DNA of 13,935 nt, taken from CAYUYV01 sp050331455. GTDB taxonomy: Bacteria > Pseudomonadota > Alphaproteobacteria > JAJFIK01. Location of the stretch: the NCBI GenBank assembly GCA_050331455.1, contig JBHJGV010000070.1:1-13935 (forward strand). Direction: 5' to 3'. Position numbers and translations under genes: made by a program. Positions 7,243 through 13,848 of this stretch are shown one piece after another (within the stretch, counting starts at the first letter, position 1; each line of letters starts with the position of its first letter). The notes beneath the pieces were generated by a model, which saw nothing but the letters and a program-made list of their open reading frames with translations, made no database searches and was not told the DNA's origin.

Positions 7243-8130
7243 ATGACTTCCACCGCCCCCAAAGCCCTCGTGTCCGTCGGTGACCTCTCCATCGCCAATG
7301 ACCGCCCGCTGACGCTGATCGCCGGCCCCTGTGCCCTCGAAAGCCGCGACCATGCCATGATGATGGCCGAGCGGCTGACGGATCTGACCCGGCGCCGCGG
7401 GATCGGGCTCATTTACAAGACTTCCTTCGACAAGGCGAACCGGACGAGCCTCACCGGGGCGCGCGGCATGGGGCTTGAGGCGGCCCTGCCGATTTTCGAG
7501 GAGATCAAACGCAGTTTTTCCATTCCCGTGCTGACGGATGTTCACGAAGCCGGCCAGTGCGGGCCCGTGGCCGAAGTGGTGGACGTGCTCCAGATCCCGG
7601 CTTTCCTGTGCCGTCAGACCGATCTGCTGGTGGCCGCGGCGCAGACGGGGGCGGTCGTCAATGTGAAAAAGGGACAGTTCCTGGCGCCGTGGGACATGAA
7701 GAATGTGGTGGCGAAGATCGCCGGAGCCGGCAATCCGAACATTCTGGTGACCGAGCGCGGGGTCAGCTTCGGTTACAACACCCTGGTCAGCGATATGCGA
7801 GCGCTGCCCCAACTGGCCGGCCTCGGCGTGCCGGTCGTGTTCGACGCGACCCACTCGGTGCAGCAGCCGGGCGGGCAGGGAGCCTCATCCGGCGGCCAGC
7901 GCGAATTCGTGCCGGTTCTGGCCCGCGCCGCGGTCGCGGTGGGCGTGGCGGCCGTTTTCATCGAAACCCATCAGTCGCCTGACGAGGCGCCGTCCGACGG
8001 ACCCAACATGGTGCCGCTCGACGCCCTCGACGGTCTCATGGAGCAGCTCATGGCCTTTGACCGGTTGGCGAAGACCGCAGGGCAAGGCGTGTCAACGGCG
8101 CTGCAAATGTCATCCGTGACGGCCTCTTAA
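7243..8130 (+). CDS. kdsA: 2-dehydro-3-deoxyphosphooctonate aldolase (KDO-8-phosphate synthase), metal-dependent type
   Basis: Condenses phosphoenolpyruvate with arabinose 5-phosphate to KDO-8-phosphate, needed for the inner core of lipopolysaccharide. The 295-residue TIM-barrel protein has the family motifs KTSFDKANR (59-67), QIPAFLCRQTDLL (117-129), NVKKGQFLAPWD (140-151) and DATHSVQQPGG (201-211). The motif IAGPCALES puts Cys30 where the E. coli enzyme has Asn; with His204, Glu241 and Asp252 this is the metal ligand set of the class II enzyme known from Aquifex aeolicus. ATG 7243 was chosen because GGAG lies 8 bases upstream and the protein reaches the first barrel strand within about 23 residues. 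It is 82 bases behind pyrG, in a spacer with short GC-rich inverted repeats (for example 7181-7194). Confidence 0.97.
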   Translation: MTSTAPKALVSVGDLSIANDRPLTLIAGPCALESRDHAMMMAERLTDLTRRRGIGLIYKTSFDKANRTSLTGARGMGLEAALPIFEEIKRSFSIPVLTDVHEAGQCGPVAEVVDVLQIPAFLCRQTDLLVAAAQTGAVVNVKKGQFLAPWDMKNVVAKIAGAGNPNILVTERGVSFGYNTLVSDMRALPQLAGLGVPVVFDATHSVQQPGGQGASSGGQREFVPVLARAAVAVGVAAVFIETHQSPDEAPSDGPNMVPLDALDGLMEQLMAFDRLAKTAGQGVSTALQMSSVTAS

Positions 8131-8223
8131 TGCGCTATCGAACCTTGCATTGACTTCATAACATGTGCTTCATGAAACCTCTCGATTGATCTCGACCGAT
8201 GGGATTTTCAGATTTCGCGCACG

Positions 8224-8229
8224 TATAAA
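8224..8229 (+). promoter_or_regulatory. Possible -10 element before the RTX gene
   Basis: TATAAA stands in the A/T-richer spacer between kdsA and the RTX gene, 39 bases before its ATG. No good -35 element lies at 16-18 bases upstream. No terminator is visible after kdsA, so read-through from kdsA is an alternative. Confidence 0.25.
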
Positions 8230-8268
8230 GCGAACATTTCTATTGTGATCGCGCTGACGGAGGAAGGC

Positions 8269-9666
8269 ATGGTAGATCAGGTGCTTAATGGCGATGCCGG
8301 CCCTAATTTCCTTGGAGGCGGCAGTGGAGACGACTCGATCACCGGCTTTGGCGGGAACGACACCCTGCGAGGCGCCGAAGGAAACGACACGCTCATCGGC
8401 GGGCCCGGGAGTGACCGGCTGGGTGGTGAAGGCGGTGACGACTCCCTCGTCGGTGATGACGGTGACGATACGCTCAATGGTGCGCTGGGCAGCGATATTG
8501 GGTTCGGCGGCCTTGGCAACGACTCGATGAACGGTGGCGGTGAGACCGATATTTTCGAGGGCGGCGAGGGAAACGACACCATCAAGGGCGGCCCCGGTGA
8601 CGATGCTCTGTCCGGTGATGGGGGCGACGATCAGATCGCTGGCGGATCCGGAGACGACCTGATCAAGGGCGGTCTCGGCCAGGATGCGCTGCGCGGATTG
8701 CAGGGCAGTGACACTATTTTCGGCCAGGATGGGAACGATACGCTCGAGGGCGAGGCGGGCGATGACAGCCTCTCCGGCGGCGAGGGAAATGATTCGATCG
8801 ACGGCGCGTCGGGCAATGACAGCATCCGGTCCGGTGCGGGCAATGATACCGTCACGGGTGCCCTTGGCAATGACACCATCGAAGCGGGTGGCGGAAAGGA
8901 CAGCATCGACGCCGGTACGGGTGATGATTCCATCGGCGGTGGCTCCGACAACGACACCATCACGGCGTTCAACGGAAATGACGTCGTTGACGGAGGATCG
9001 GGCAGCGATTCCATCGATGGTGGTCGTGGCGAAGACACCATTCTCGGACGCGCTGGCGCCGACGTCATCTTCGGCGGCGAGGACAACGATTCGATCGAAG
9101 GTGGGTCCGGCAACGATACCATCGAAGGCGGCTCCGGCATGGACATCGTCACGGGTGGGTCCGGCGGCGATTCCATCAGCGGCGGTGACCATGCCGATTG
9201 GATTCACGGGCAGTCCGGGAACGATTCGCTCGCAGGTGACGCCGGTGAGGACTCTTTGGATGGTGGATCGGGCAACGACACCCTGCTGGGCGGCCTCGAC
9301 GATGACACTTTGTTCGGCAATGTCGGCCAGGACAGTCTCGAGGGCGGCGACGGGGACGATACGCTCAACGGGTCGAACGATAACGATGTCCTGACCGGTG
9401 GAGCAGGGGCCGACATGTTCATCCTCGAAGCCACGTTCGACCGGGATCAAATCACCGATTTCACGGCGGGGACGGATGTGCTGGATGCCACACAGACAGC
9501 CGGGTCCTTCGATGACTTCGACCTCAACACTGACGGCGTCATCAACGCTGACGATACAAGTGCCCGTGTTCAGGTCACCGGCGTCGGCCTGGAGTTGATG
9601 TTCGATGCCGGCACGGTGATCCTTGAAGGCGTGGTCAGCCTGGACGAAACGGATACCTCCTTCTGA
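8269..9666 (+). CDS. RTX calcium-binding repeat protein, probably secreted by a type I system
   Basis: The 465-residue protein is almost all RTX nonapeptides of the form GGxGxDxUx: 42 in-register copies fill residues 8-385 without any linker. In characterised RTX proteins such repeats bind calcium outside the cell and fold into a parallel beta-roll. The last 80 residues have the style of RTX C-terminal secretion domains (DQITDFTAGTDVLD, then the ending LEGVVSLDETDTSF). They also contain an EF-hand-like loop, D-x-N-x-D-G-x-I-N-x-x-D (418-429). There is no Sec signal peptide, no effector, protease or lipase domain, and only seven residues before the repeats. ATG 8269 follows GGAGGAAGG (8259-8267); a GTG at 8245 is less likely. 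No transporter genes are in the window. Asp and Asn codons mix GAT/AAT with GAC/AAC more than neighbouring genes do, and the gene breaks a housekeeping series, so transfer is possible. Biological role unknown. Confidence 0.93.
   Translation: MVDQVLNGDAGPNFLGGGSGDDSITGFGGNDTLRGAEGNDTLIGGPGSDRLGGEGGDDSLVGDDGDDTLNGALGSDIGFGGLGNDSMNGGGETDIFEGGEGNDTIKGGPGDDALSGDGGDDQIAGGSGDDLIKGGLGQDALRGLQGSDTIFGQDGNDTLEGEAGDDSLSGGEGNDSIDGASGNDSIRSGAGNDTVTGALGNDTIEAGGGKDSIDAGTGDDSIGGGSDNDTITAFNGNDVVDGGSGSDSIDGGRGEDTILGRAGADVIFGGEDNDSIEGGSGNDTIEGGSGMDIVTGGSGGDSISGGDHADWIHGQSGNDSLAGDAGEDSLDGGSGNDTLLGGLDDDTLFGNVGQDSLEGGDGDDTLNGSNDNDVLTGGAGADMFILEATFDRDQITDFTAGTDVLDATQTAGSFDDFDLNTDGVINADDTSARVQVTGVGLELMFDAGTVILEGVVSLDETDTSF
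8290..9423 (+). repeat. Array of 42 RTX-encoding 27-bp repeats
   Basis: The coding sequence repeats with a 27-base period, each unit specifying one nonapeptide. Glycine and aspartate codons are conserved while the other positions vary, so copies are diverged at DNA level rather than recent identical duplications. Register is kept across all 42 units; departures from consensus include SGAG, AFNG and GGDH units. Confidence 0.9.
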
Positions 9667-9700
9667 TTTTGTCCGTCGACTGACGCTGGTCTCCTCAAGA

Positions 9701-9743
9701 GGGGCAGGCAGACACACAACTGTCCGCCTGGCCCTTTTTCTTT
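9701..9743 (+). terminator. Rho-independent terminator after the RTX gene
   Basis: GGGGCAGGCAGACA (9701-9714) pairs with TGTCCGCCTGGCCC (9721-9734) at 12 of 14 positions around a 6-base loop, followed by TTTTTCTTT. It starts 34 bases after the RTX stop and should separate that gene from the carbonic-anhydrase-like gene downstream. Confidence 0.88.
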
Positions 9744-9800
9744 GCCGCCGGCGCTTCCATACTGGGTTTGTGCGAAGCCACCCAAAAGCGGACAGGAGCC

Positions 9801-10334
9801 ATGGCCATTTACGAACTGGGCGAAACTCGGGTCACGCTGCCCGCCAGCGGCGCCTATTGGATTGCGGAGAACGCGACCGTGCTCGGCAAGGTTATCCTGG
9901 AGCACGAGGCCAGCGTCTGGTTCAACGCCGTGCTGCGCGGGGACAACGAGCCTATCCGCATCGGCGAGCGCTCCAATGTCCAGGACGGGTCGGTGCTGCA
10001 CACCGATCCCGGTGCACCGCTGACCCTGGGGCCCGATGTCACCATTGGCCATATGGCCATGCTGCATGGCTGCACCGTGGGGGCCAATTCCCTTATCGGC
10101 ATCGGCGCGGTGGTCCTCAACCGCGCGAAAATAGGCCGAAACTGCCTGATCGGCGCCAAGGCGCTGATCACCGAGGGCAAGGAGATCCCGGACAATTCCA
10201 TGGTGCTCGGGGCTCCGGCCAAGGTGGTCCGTACCCTGAGCGAGGAACAGGTCGCCGGTCTCACCCTCTCGGCCGCCCATTATGTGGAGAACTGGAAACG
10301 CTATGTGCGGGAGTTTCGCCGGCAGGGCGTTTGA
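9801..10334 (+). CDS. Gamma-carbonic-anhydrase-like hexapeptide repeat protein
   Basis: A 177-residue left-handed beta-helix protein of the gamma carbonic anhydrase / YrdA / PaaY group; such trimers bind a metal at subunit interfaces and some hydrate carbon dioxide, while others are thioesterases or unassigned. Hexapeptide units run from about residue 20 to 165, followed by a C-terminal helix (YVENWKRYVREFRR). The three expected metal ligands are present: His67 in LHTD and His84 and His89 in GHMAMLHG. Arg46 and Asp48 in LRGD and Gln61 in NVQDGS, conserved around the active site, are also there. The ATG 9801 has AGGAG very close (9794-9798). The real substrate cannot be told from sequence. It stands 48 bases before def and may be cotranscribed. 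Confidence 0.93.
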   Translation: MAIYELGETRVTLPASGAYWIAENATVLGKVILEHEASVWFNAVLRGDNEPIRIGERSNVQDGSVLHTDPGAPLTLGPDVTIGHMAMLHGCTVGANSLIGIGAVVLNRAKIGRNCLIGAKALITEGKEIPDNSMVLGAPAKVVRTLSEEQVAGLTLSAAHYVENWKRYVREFRRQGV

Positions 10335-10382
10335 CCGTCGCATCCGGCGCGGCGCCACGCGTTGCGGAAAGGCAATGAGTCC

Positions 10383-10964
10383 ATGGCCATTCTGAAAATC
10401 GCCCGCATGGGGCATCCTGTGCTGCGCCGCCCCGCCCAGCCAGTCGCCGATCCGCAGGACCCGGAGGTCCAGCGGCTGATCAAGGATATGACCGAGACCA
10501 TGCTCGATGCCCAGGGCGCCGGCCTCGCCGCGCCCCAGGTCTATCGCTCCTTGCGCGTCATTCTGTTCCACGCGCCGGCGGTCCGCTCCGGCGCGAGCAG
10601 CCCGGGCCCGGCGGACACGGCACCCTTCACGGTGCTGATCAATCCCGAAATCACCATCGACACCACCGATCGGCAGGAGGGCTGGGAAGGCTGCCTGTCG
10701 ATCCCGGGTCTGCGTGGACGGGTGCCCCGGGCGCCCCATATCTGGTATCGGGGCCTGGGGTCTGACGGTACGCCCCTTGAACGGGAGGCCACGGGCTTCC
10801 ACGCCAGGGTGGTTCAACACGAGGTCGACCACCTGGACGGCGTGCTCTATCCGGATCGGATGACGCGCCTTGAAAGTCTGGTGTTCGAGAGCGAGTGGTC
10901 CCATGTCCTTGCAGAAGAGCGCGCCGCCGAAGGCGATGTCGCGCAGCAGGAGGTATCACCATGA
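10383..10964 (+). CDS. def: Peptide deformylase
   Basis: Removes the N-formyl group from nascent proteins at the ribosome; an iron or other divalent-metal hydrolase. The 193-residue protein carries the three family motifs: GAGLAAPQ (45-52), EGCLSIPG (102-109) with ligand Cys104, and QHEVDHLDG (145-153) with His146, Glu147 and His150. A loop of extra residues (about 66-82, rich in Ser, Gly, Pro and Ala) lies between the first two motifs. ATG 10383 was chosen because the protein then begins MAILKIARMGHPVLR as usual, with GGAAAGG about 10 bases upstream. The stop overlaps the start of the next gene by 4 bases. In many bacteria def is followed by fmt; here it is followed by a COQ9 family gene. 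Paralogues elsewhere in the genome cannot be excluded. Confidence 0.96.
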   Translation: MAILKIARMGHPVLRRPAQPVADPQDPEVQRLIKDMTETMLDAQGAGLAAPQVYRSLRVILFHAPAVRSGASSPGPADTAPFTVLINPEITIDTTDRQEGWEGCLSIPGLRGRVPRAPHIWYRGLGSDGTPLEREATGFHARVVQHEVDHLDGVLYPDRMTRLESLVFESEWSHVLAEERAAEGDVAQQEVSP

Positions 10965-11659
10965 CCGCTTCATCCGACCGCACCGGTTTCGGCGCCCGCC
11001 AGACCCGGGACGACAGTCTGACGCCCATTCGCGAGACATTGCTCGACACGGTCCTGCCGCTGGTGCCCTTCGAAGGCTGGACTGCGGCAGTCCTCGCCCG
11101 CGCGGCGGGGGAGGCGGGGGTTGAACGGACCCTGGTCAAACGGGCACTGCCCGGCGGTGTTGTGGACCTGATCGACCTCTATGCCCTGCGCTGTGACGAC
11201 ACCATGGCGGCCCATATGGTGCGTCTTGAGCTCGACACCATGAAGGTACGGCGCAAGATTACCGAGGCGGTCCGGGTCCGGATCGATGCCATGACGGCCC
11301 ATAAGGATGCGGCCTACAAGGCCCTCCAGGCCATGGGTCATCCGGGCCGCGGCGTGCTGGGGCTGCGCCTGACGGCGCGCACGGCAGACCGGATCTGGCG
11401 CGCGGCCGGCGATACGTCCACGGATGTAAACTACTATACCAAGCGGGCCACCCTGTCCGCCGTACTGGGCTCCACGGCCCTGTTCTATTTCGAGGACGAG
11501 ACCGTCGGCCACGAGGCCACCTGGGCTTTCCTCGACCGCCGCATCGAGAACGTCATGACCTTTGAAAAGGTCAAGGCCCAGGCCAAATCCGCCTTCGCCG
11601 GGCTGCCATCCCCCCTCGACCTCCTCACGGCCCTGCGCTACCCGGACCCGAGGCGGTAA
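10961..11659 (+). CDS. COQ9 family protein (ubiquinone biosynthesis accessory factor)
   Basis: A 232-residue protein of the COQ9 family, which has a TetR-like fold without DNA-binding function; mitochondrial COQ9 binds lipids and helps COQ7 in ubiquinone synthesis. Visible family features are the N-terminal helical segment with PFEGWTAAVLARAAGEAGV (37-55), the LPGGVVDLIDLY stretch (63-74) and the diagnostic DTSTDVNYYTKRATLSAVL (151-169). A C-terminal helical region follows. ATG 10961 has GGAGG 7 bases upstream (10949-10953) and overlaps the def stop as ATGA. This family was named in some databases for lying divergently from rpsU; here it instead converges on purK and rpsU is not present. Confidence 0.9.
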   Translation: MTASSDRTGFGARQTRDDSLTPIRETLLDTVLPLVPFEGWTAAVLARAAGEAGVERTLVKRALPGGVVDLIDLYALRCDDTMAAHMVRLELDTMKVRRKITEAVRVRIDAMTAHKDAAYKALQAMGHPGRGVLGLRLTARTADRIWRAAGDTSTDVNYYTKRATLSAVLGSTALFYFEDETVGHEATWAFLDRRIENVMTFEKVKAQAKSAFAGLPSPLDLLTALRYPDPRR

Positions 11660-11672
11660 CGCCGTTCGGCGT
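11659..11672. other. Compact hairpin between convergent COQ9 and purK
   Basis: ACGCCG-TT-CGGCGT is a perfect 6-bp inverted repeat that fills the 12 bases between the two convergent stop codons and touches both. It could stop transcription from both sides, but neither side has a clear T-run, so it is not a standard intrinsic terminator. Confidence 0.35.
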
Positions 11673-12763
11673 CAAAGATCCGCCGGCAGTGTTCCGAGGG
11701 CATATAATGTTGTGGCGTGGCCCATCTTCCGGCCGCGGCGACTCTCCCGTTTTCCGTACAGGTGCAGGGCCGTGTCGGGCCAGGCGAGGGCCTCGCGCCA
11801 GGCCGTGACGTCCTCGCCGATCAGATTGACCATGACGGCGTCCGAGTGGCGGGCGATGGTGCCCAGGGGCCAGCCTGCCACGGCGCGAATATGCTGTTCA
11901 AACTGGGAGATGACACAGGCATCGAGGGTCCAGTGGCCGGAATTGTGCACCCGCGGCGCGATCTCATTGACCAGAAAGGCGCCTTCCGCAGTCTCGAACA
12001 GCTCTACCCCCATCACGCCCACATAATCGAGGGCGTCGACAATCGCCCCGGCCATGGCGCGGGCCGCGGTGGCCGCCGTCTCGGACAGGCGGGCCGGCGC
12101 CAGAGTGCGCGCCAGGATATGATCTCTGTGCTGATTTTCACACACATCATAGGCCGCGATGGTGCCCGCAGCGCTCCGGGCCACGATCACAGACAGCTCC
12201 CGGGTAAAGGGCACGAAGGCCTCAAGAATCGCCGGCGCGCGCCCGATGGTGTCCCAGGCTGCGTGATGATCCGTGTCCGCTGCAACCCGCGTCTGTCCCT
12301 TGCCGTCATAGCCGAAGCGGCGGGATTTCAGCACCGCAGGCGTGCCAAGGACGCCAAGCGCAGGCCCGATTTGCTGGGCGCTGTCGATGGGCGCAAAGCC
12401 GGTGGTGGGCACACCGATGCCATTGAGGAACGTCTTTTCGGTGAATCGGTCCTGGGCGACGGCCAGGGCCGTCGGGCCCGGCCGTACGGGCACCAGGGTC
12501 TCAAGCACGGACACGGTCTCGGCGGGCACGTTTTCGAACTCATAGGTTACCACACGAACGGCCTGCGCGAAGGCTTGCAGGGCAGCCGTGTCGTCGAAGG
12601 GCGCGAGGGTGACGGCAGCGGCCACATCACAAGCCGGCTCCTCAGCGCTCTGACAATAAATGTGAGTGCGCAGCCCGAGGCGCGAGGCCGCGCGGGCCAG
12701 CATGCGCCCAAGCTGTCCGCCCCCCAGAATGCCGATCGTGTCTCCCGGAACCAGACCGTCCAT
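11672..12763 (-). CDS. purK: N5-carboxyaminoimidazole ribonucleotide synthase
   Basis: ATP-grasp enzyme that carboxylates aminoimidazole ribonucleotide to N5-CAIR with bicarbonate and ATP in purine synthesis; its product goes to PurE. The 363-residue protein begins with the nucleotide-fold motif GILGGGQLGRML (11-22). It carries the ATP-grasp lysine region LKSRRFGYDGKGQ (145-157) and the metal and active-site motif NEIAPRVHNSGHWT (266-279). ATG 12763 was chosen because AGGAGG (12776-12771) is 7 bases before it; the in-frame ATG at 12769 is only one base from that site. It lies 24 bases after purE on the same strand, a likely purE-purK operon. Confidence 0.96.
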   Translation of the reverse strand: MDGLVPGDTIGILGGGQLGRMLARAASRLGLRTHIYCQSAEEPACDVAAAVTLAPFDDTAALQAFAQAVRVVTYEFENVPAETVSVLETLVPVRPGPTALAVAQDRFTEKTFLNGIGVPTTGFAPIDSAQQIGPALGVLGTPAVLKSRRFGYDGKGQTRVAADTDHHAAWDTIGRAPAILEAFVPFTRELSVIVARSAAGTIAAYDVCENQHRDHILARTLAPARLSETAATAARAMAGAIVDALDYVGVMGVELFETAEGAFLVNEIAPRVHNSGHWTLDACVISQFEQHIRAVAGWPLGTIARHSDAVMVNLIGEDVTAWREALAWPDTALHLYGKRESRRGRKMGHATTLYALGTLPADL

Positions 12764-12770
12764 GGCCATC

Positions 12771-12776
12771 CCTCCT
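12771..12776 (-). promoter_or_regulatory. Ribosome binding site that decides the purK start
   Basis: AGGAGG on the minus strand is 7 bases from the ATG at 12763 but only 1 base from the ATG at 12769, favouring the shorter protein. Confidence 0.6.
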
Positions 12777-12787
12777 GAAGCCGCAGC

Positions 12788-13333
12788 CTATTGATCGTCC
12801 GCCGGGTGAAGGGCCACGCTGCCGCTGAGCCGGGCCCGCCAAGCCTCGAGCCGGGCAGAGAGGGCCGGGTCGGAAAGGGCGAGGATCGCCGCGGCCATCA
12901 GGCCGGCATTGCGGGCCCCGGCCGGCCCGATGGCCAGGGTTCCCACGGGCACGCCGCCGGGCATTTGCACGATGGACAAAAGGCTGTCGAGGCCCTTCAA
13001 GGCTCGGGACTCCACCGGCACGCCGAGGACGGGCAGGGGCGTCATGGCGGCGGCCATCCCGGGCAGATGGGCGGCTCCGCCCGCGCCGGCGATGATCACC
13101 TTGACCCCCGCCGCCTTGGCGCCGGTGGCGAAGCGGACCAGTCGGTCCGGCGTGCGATGGGCCGAAACGATATGGGCCGTGACGGAGACGGACAATTCAT
13201 CGAGCACCGCGACGGCTTCGCGCAGGATGGGCCAGTCCGACTGGCTGCCCATGATCACGGCAACGGCGCCGGGCGGATGGTCCGTCACGTCGTCGGGAAG
13301 GGGGCTGACGGCGGGTGGGGTTTCGGCGGTCAT
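12788..13333 (-). CDS. purE: N5-carboxyaminoimidazole ribonucleotide mutase
   Basis: Class I PurE converts N5-CAIR from PurK to 4-carboxyaminoimidazole ribonucleotide in purine synthesis; cytoplasmic octamer in known cases. The 181-residue protein shows the family motifs MGSQSDW (28-34), SAHRTP (57-62) with catalytic His59, and GGAAHLPGMAAAMTPLPVLGVPV in the middle. Presence of purK next door supports the two-step class I route rather than direct carboxylation. The start is uncertain: ATG 13333 gives the more typical length, while an in-frame ATG at 13363 adds ten residues; neither has a strong ribosome binding site. Confidence 0.95.
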   Translation of the reverse strand: MTAETPPAVSPLPDDVTDHPPGAVAVIMGSQSDWPILREAVAVLDELSVSVTAHIVSAHRTPDRLVRFATGAKAAGVKVIIAGAGGAAHLPGMAAAMTPLPVLGVPVESRALKGLDSLLSIVQMPGGVPVGTLAIGPAGARNAGLMAAAILALSDPALSARLEAWRARLSGSVALHPADDQ

Positions 13334-13382
13334 GGTGTGTCCGGAGCAGGGCGTCTTGCGCATCCCAGGATAAGTGGGCCGT

Positions 13383-13407
13383 GAAGGACCCCGTCCCGGG
13401 GCCCTTC
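13383..13407. other. Hairpin between the ydcH-like gene and purE
   Basis: GAAGGACCCCG (13383-13393) and CGGGGCCCTTC (13397-13407) form an 11-position stem with one mismatch and a 3-base loop. It sits in the 131-base gap upstream of purE. No T-run follows in either direction, so it may be a weak terminator, a leader structure or an mRNA-stabilising element. Confidence 0.4.
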
Positions 13408-13464
13408 GCGAGGGTCCTGGTTACACCGGTTTGCCGGTCGCTGACAGGCCCGGCAGCGTCCTAC

Positions 13465-13671
13465 TCAGGCGATTATATCGGGATAAAGTTCGTCTTCGAT
13501 CCGGGTGATCTCATCGCGCAGGCGCAGCTTCTGCTTTTTCAGCCGCTGAAGCTGAAGCCCGTCATTGGCCGGCGGGAAGCCCATGCTGGCCAGCGCCATG
13601 TCCAAATCCCGGTGCTCCTGTTTCAGGAGGACCAATCGGTCACGCAAGCCTTTGTCTTCGTCAAACAGCAT
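13465..13671 (-). CDS. YdcH-like small coiled-coil protein (DUF465)
   Basis: A 68-residue, highly charged helical protein of the YdcH/DUF465 family, of unknown function. The sequence MLFDEDKGLRDRL continues into the family features LKQEHRDLDMAL, LQLQRLKKQKLRLRDEI and the ending DELYPDIIA, which recalls alphaproteobacterial members. The whole protein should form a helical hairpin or coiled coil. ATG 13671 was chosen because it gives the usual length; ATG 13683 would add MCQS, and the longer frame upstream looks non-coding. No strong ribosome binding site is visible at either. It is cooriented with purE and purK, with a 131-base gap. Confidence 0.85.
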   Translation of the reverse strand: MLFDEDKGLRDRLVLLKQEHRDLDMALASMGFPPANDGLQLQRLKKQKLRLRDEITRIEDELYPDIIA

Positions 13672-13742
13672 GCTTTGGCACATCCAACTGCTTGAAAATC
13701 TGTGCGGATTGCACGTGGGTACCGCAAAACCCAGCCACCGGC

Positions 13743-13780
13743 AAGGCCGCGTCCCATCTCCACTAAACAAGAGCGGCCTT
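13743..13780. other. 8-bp inverted repeat upstream of the ydcH-like gene
   Basis: AAGGCCGC (13743-13750) and GCGGCCTT (13773-13780) are perfect inverted copies separated by 22 bases that are A/T-richer than their surroundings. AATAAA follows on the plus strand, so it could be a weak terminator for plus-strand RNA, or a regulator site for the ydcH-like gene. Confidence 0.4.
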
Positions 13781-13848
13781 AATAAACCCCTGCAAGCGAG
13801 ACGCGCGGTCCCCGTCCGCATCCCTCGGCAGAAGGGCACCATAGGCAC

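Noticed and set aside
8150..8178. TTGACT as a -35 box for the RTX gene
   Set aside because: The bases 16-18 positions downstream do not resemble a -10 box.
8245..8268. GTG start giving eight more residues to the RTX protein
   Set aside because: GGAGGAAGG is positioned for the ATG at 8269, and nothing resembling a ribosome site precedes the GTG.
8290..9423. CRISPR-like regular repeats
   Set aside because: The 27-base period is continuous and coding, without unique spacers between identical repeats.
8170..9717. Open frame of 515 codons on the minus strand opposite the RTX gene
   Set aside because: The 27-base periodicity keeps stops out of the opposite frame; the translation is itself a repeat shadow and the plus frame has clear RTX family sequence, a ribosome site and a terminator.
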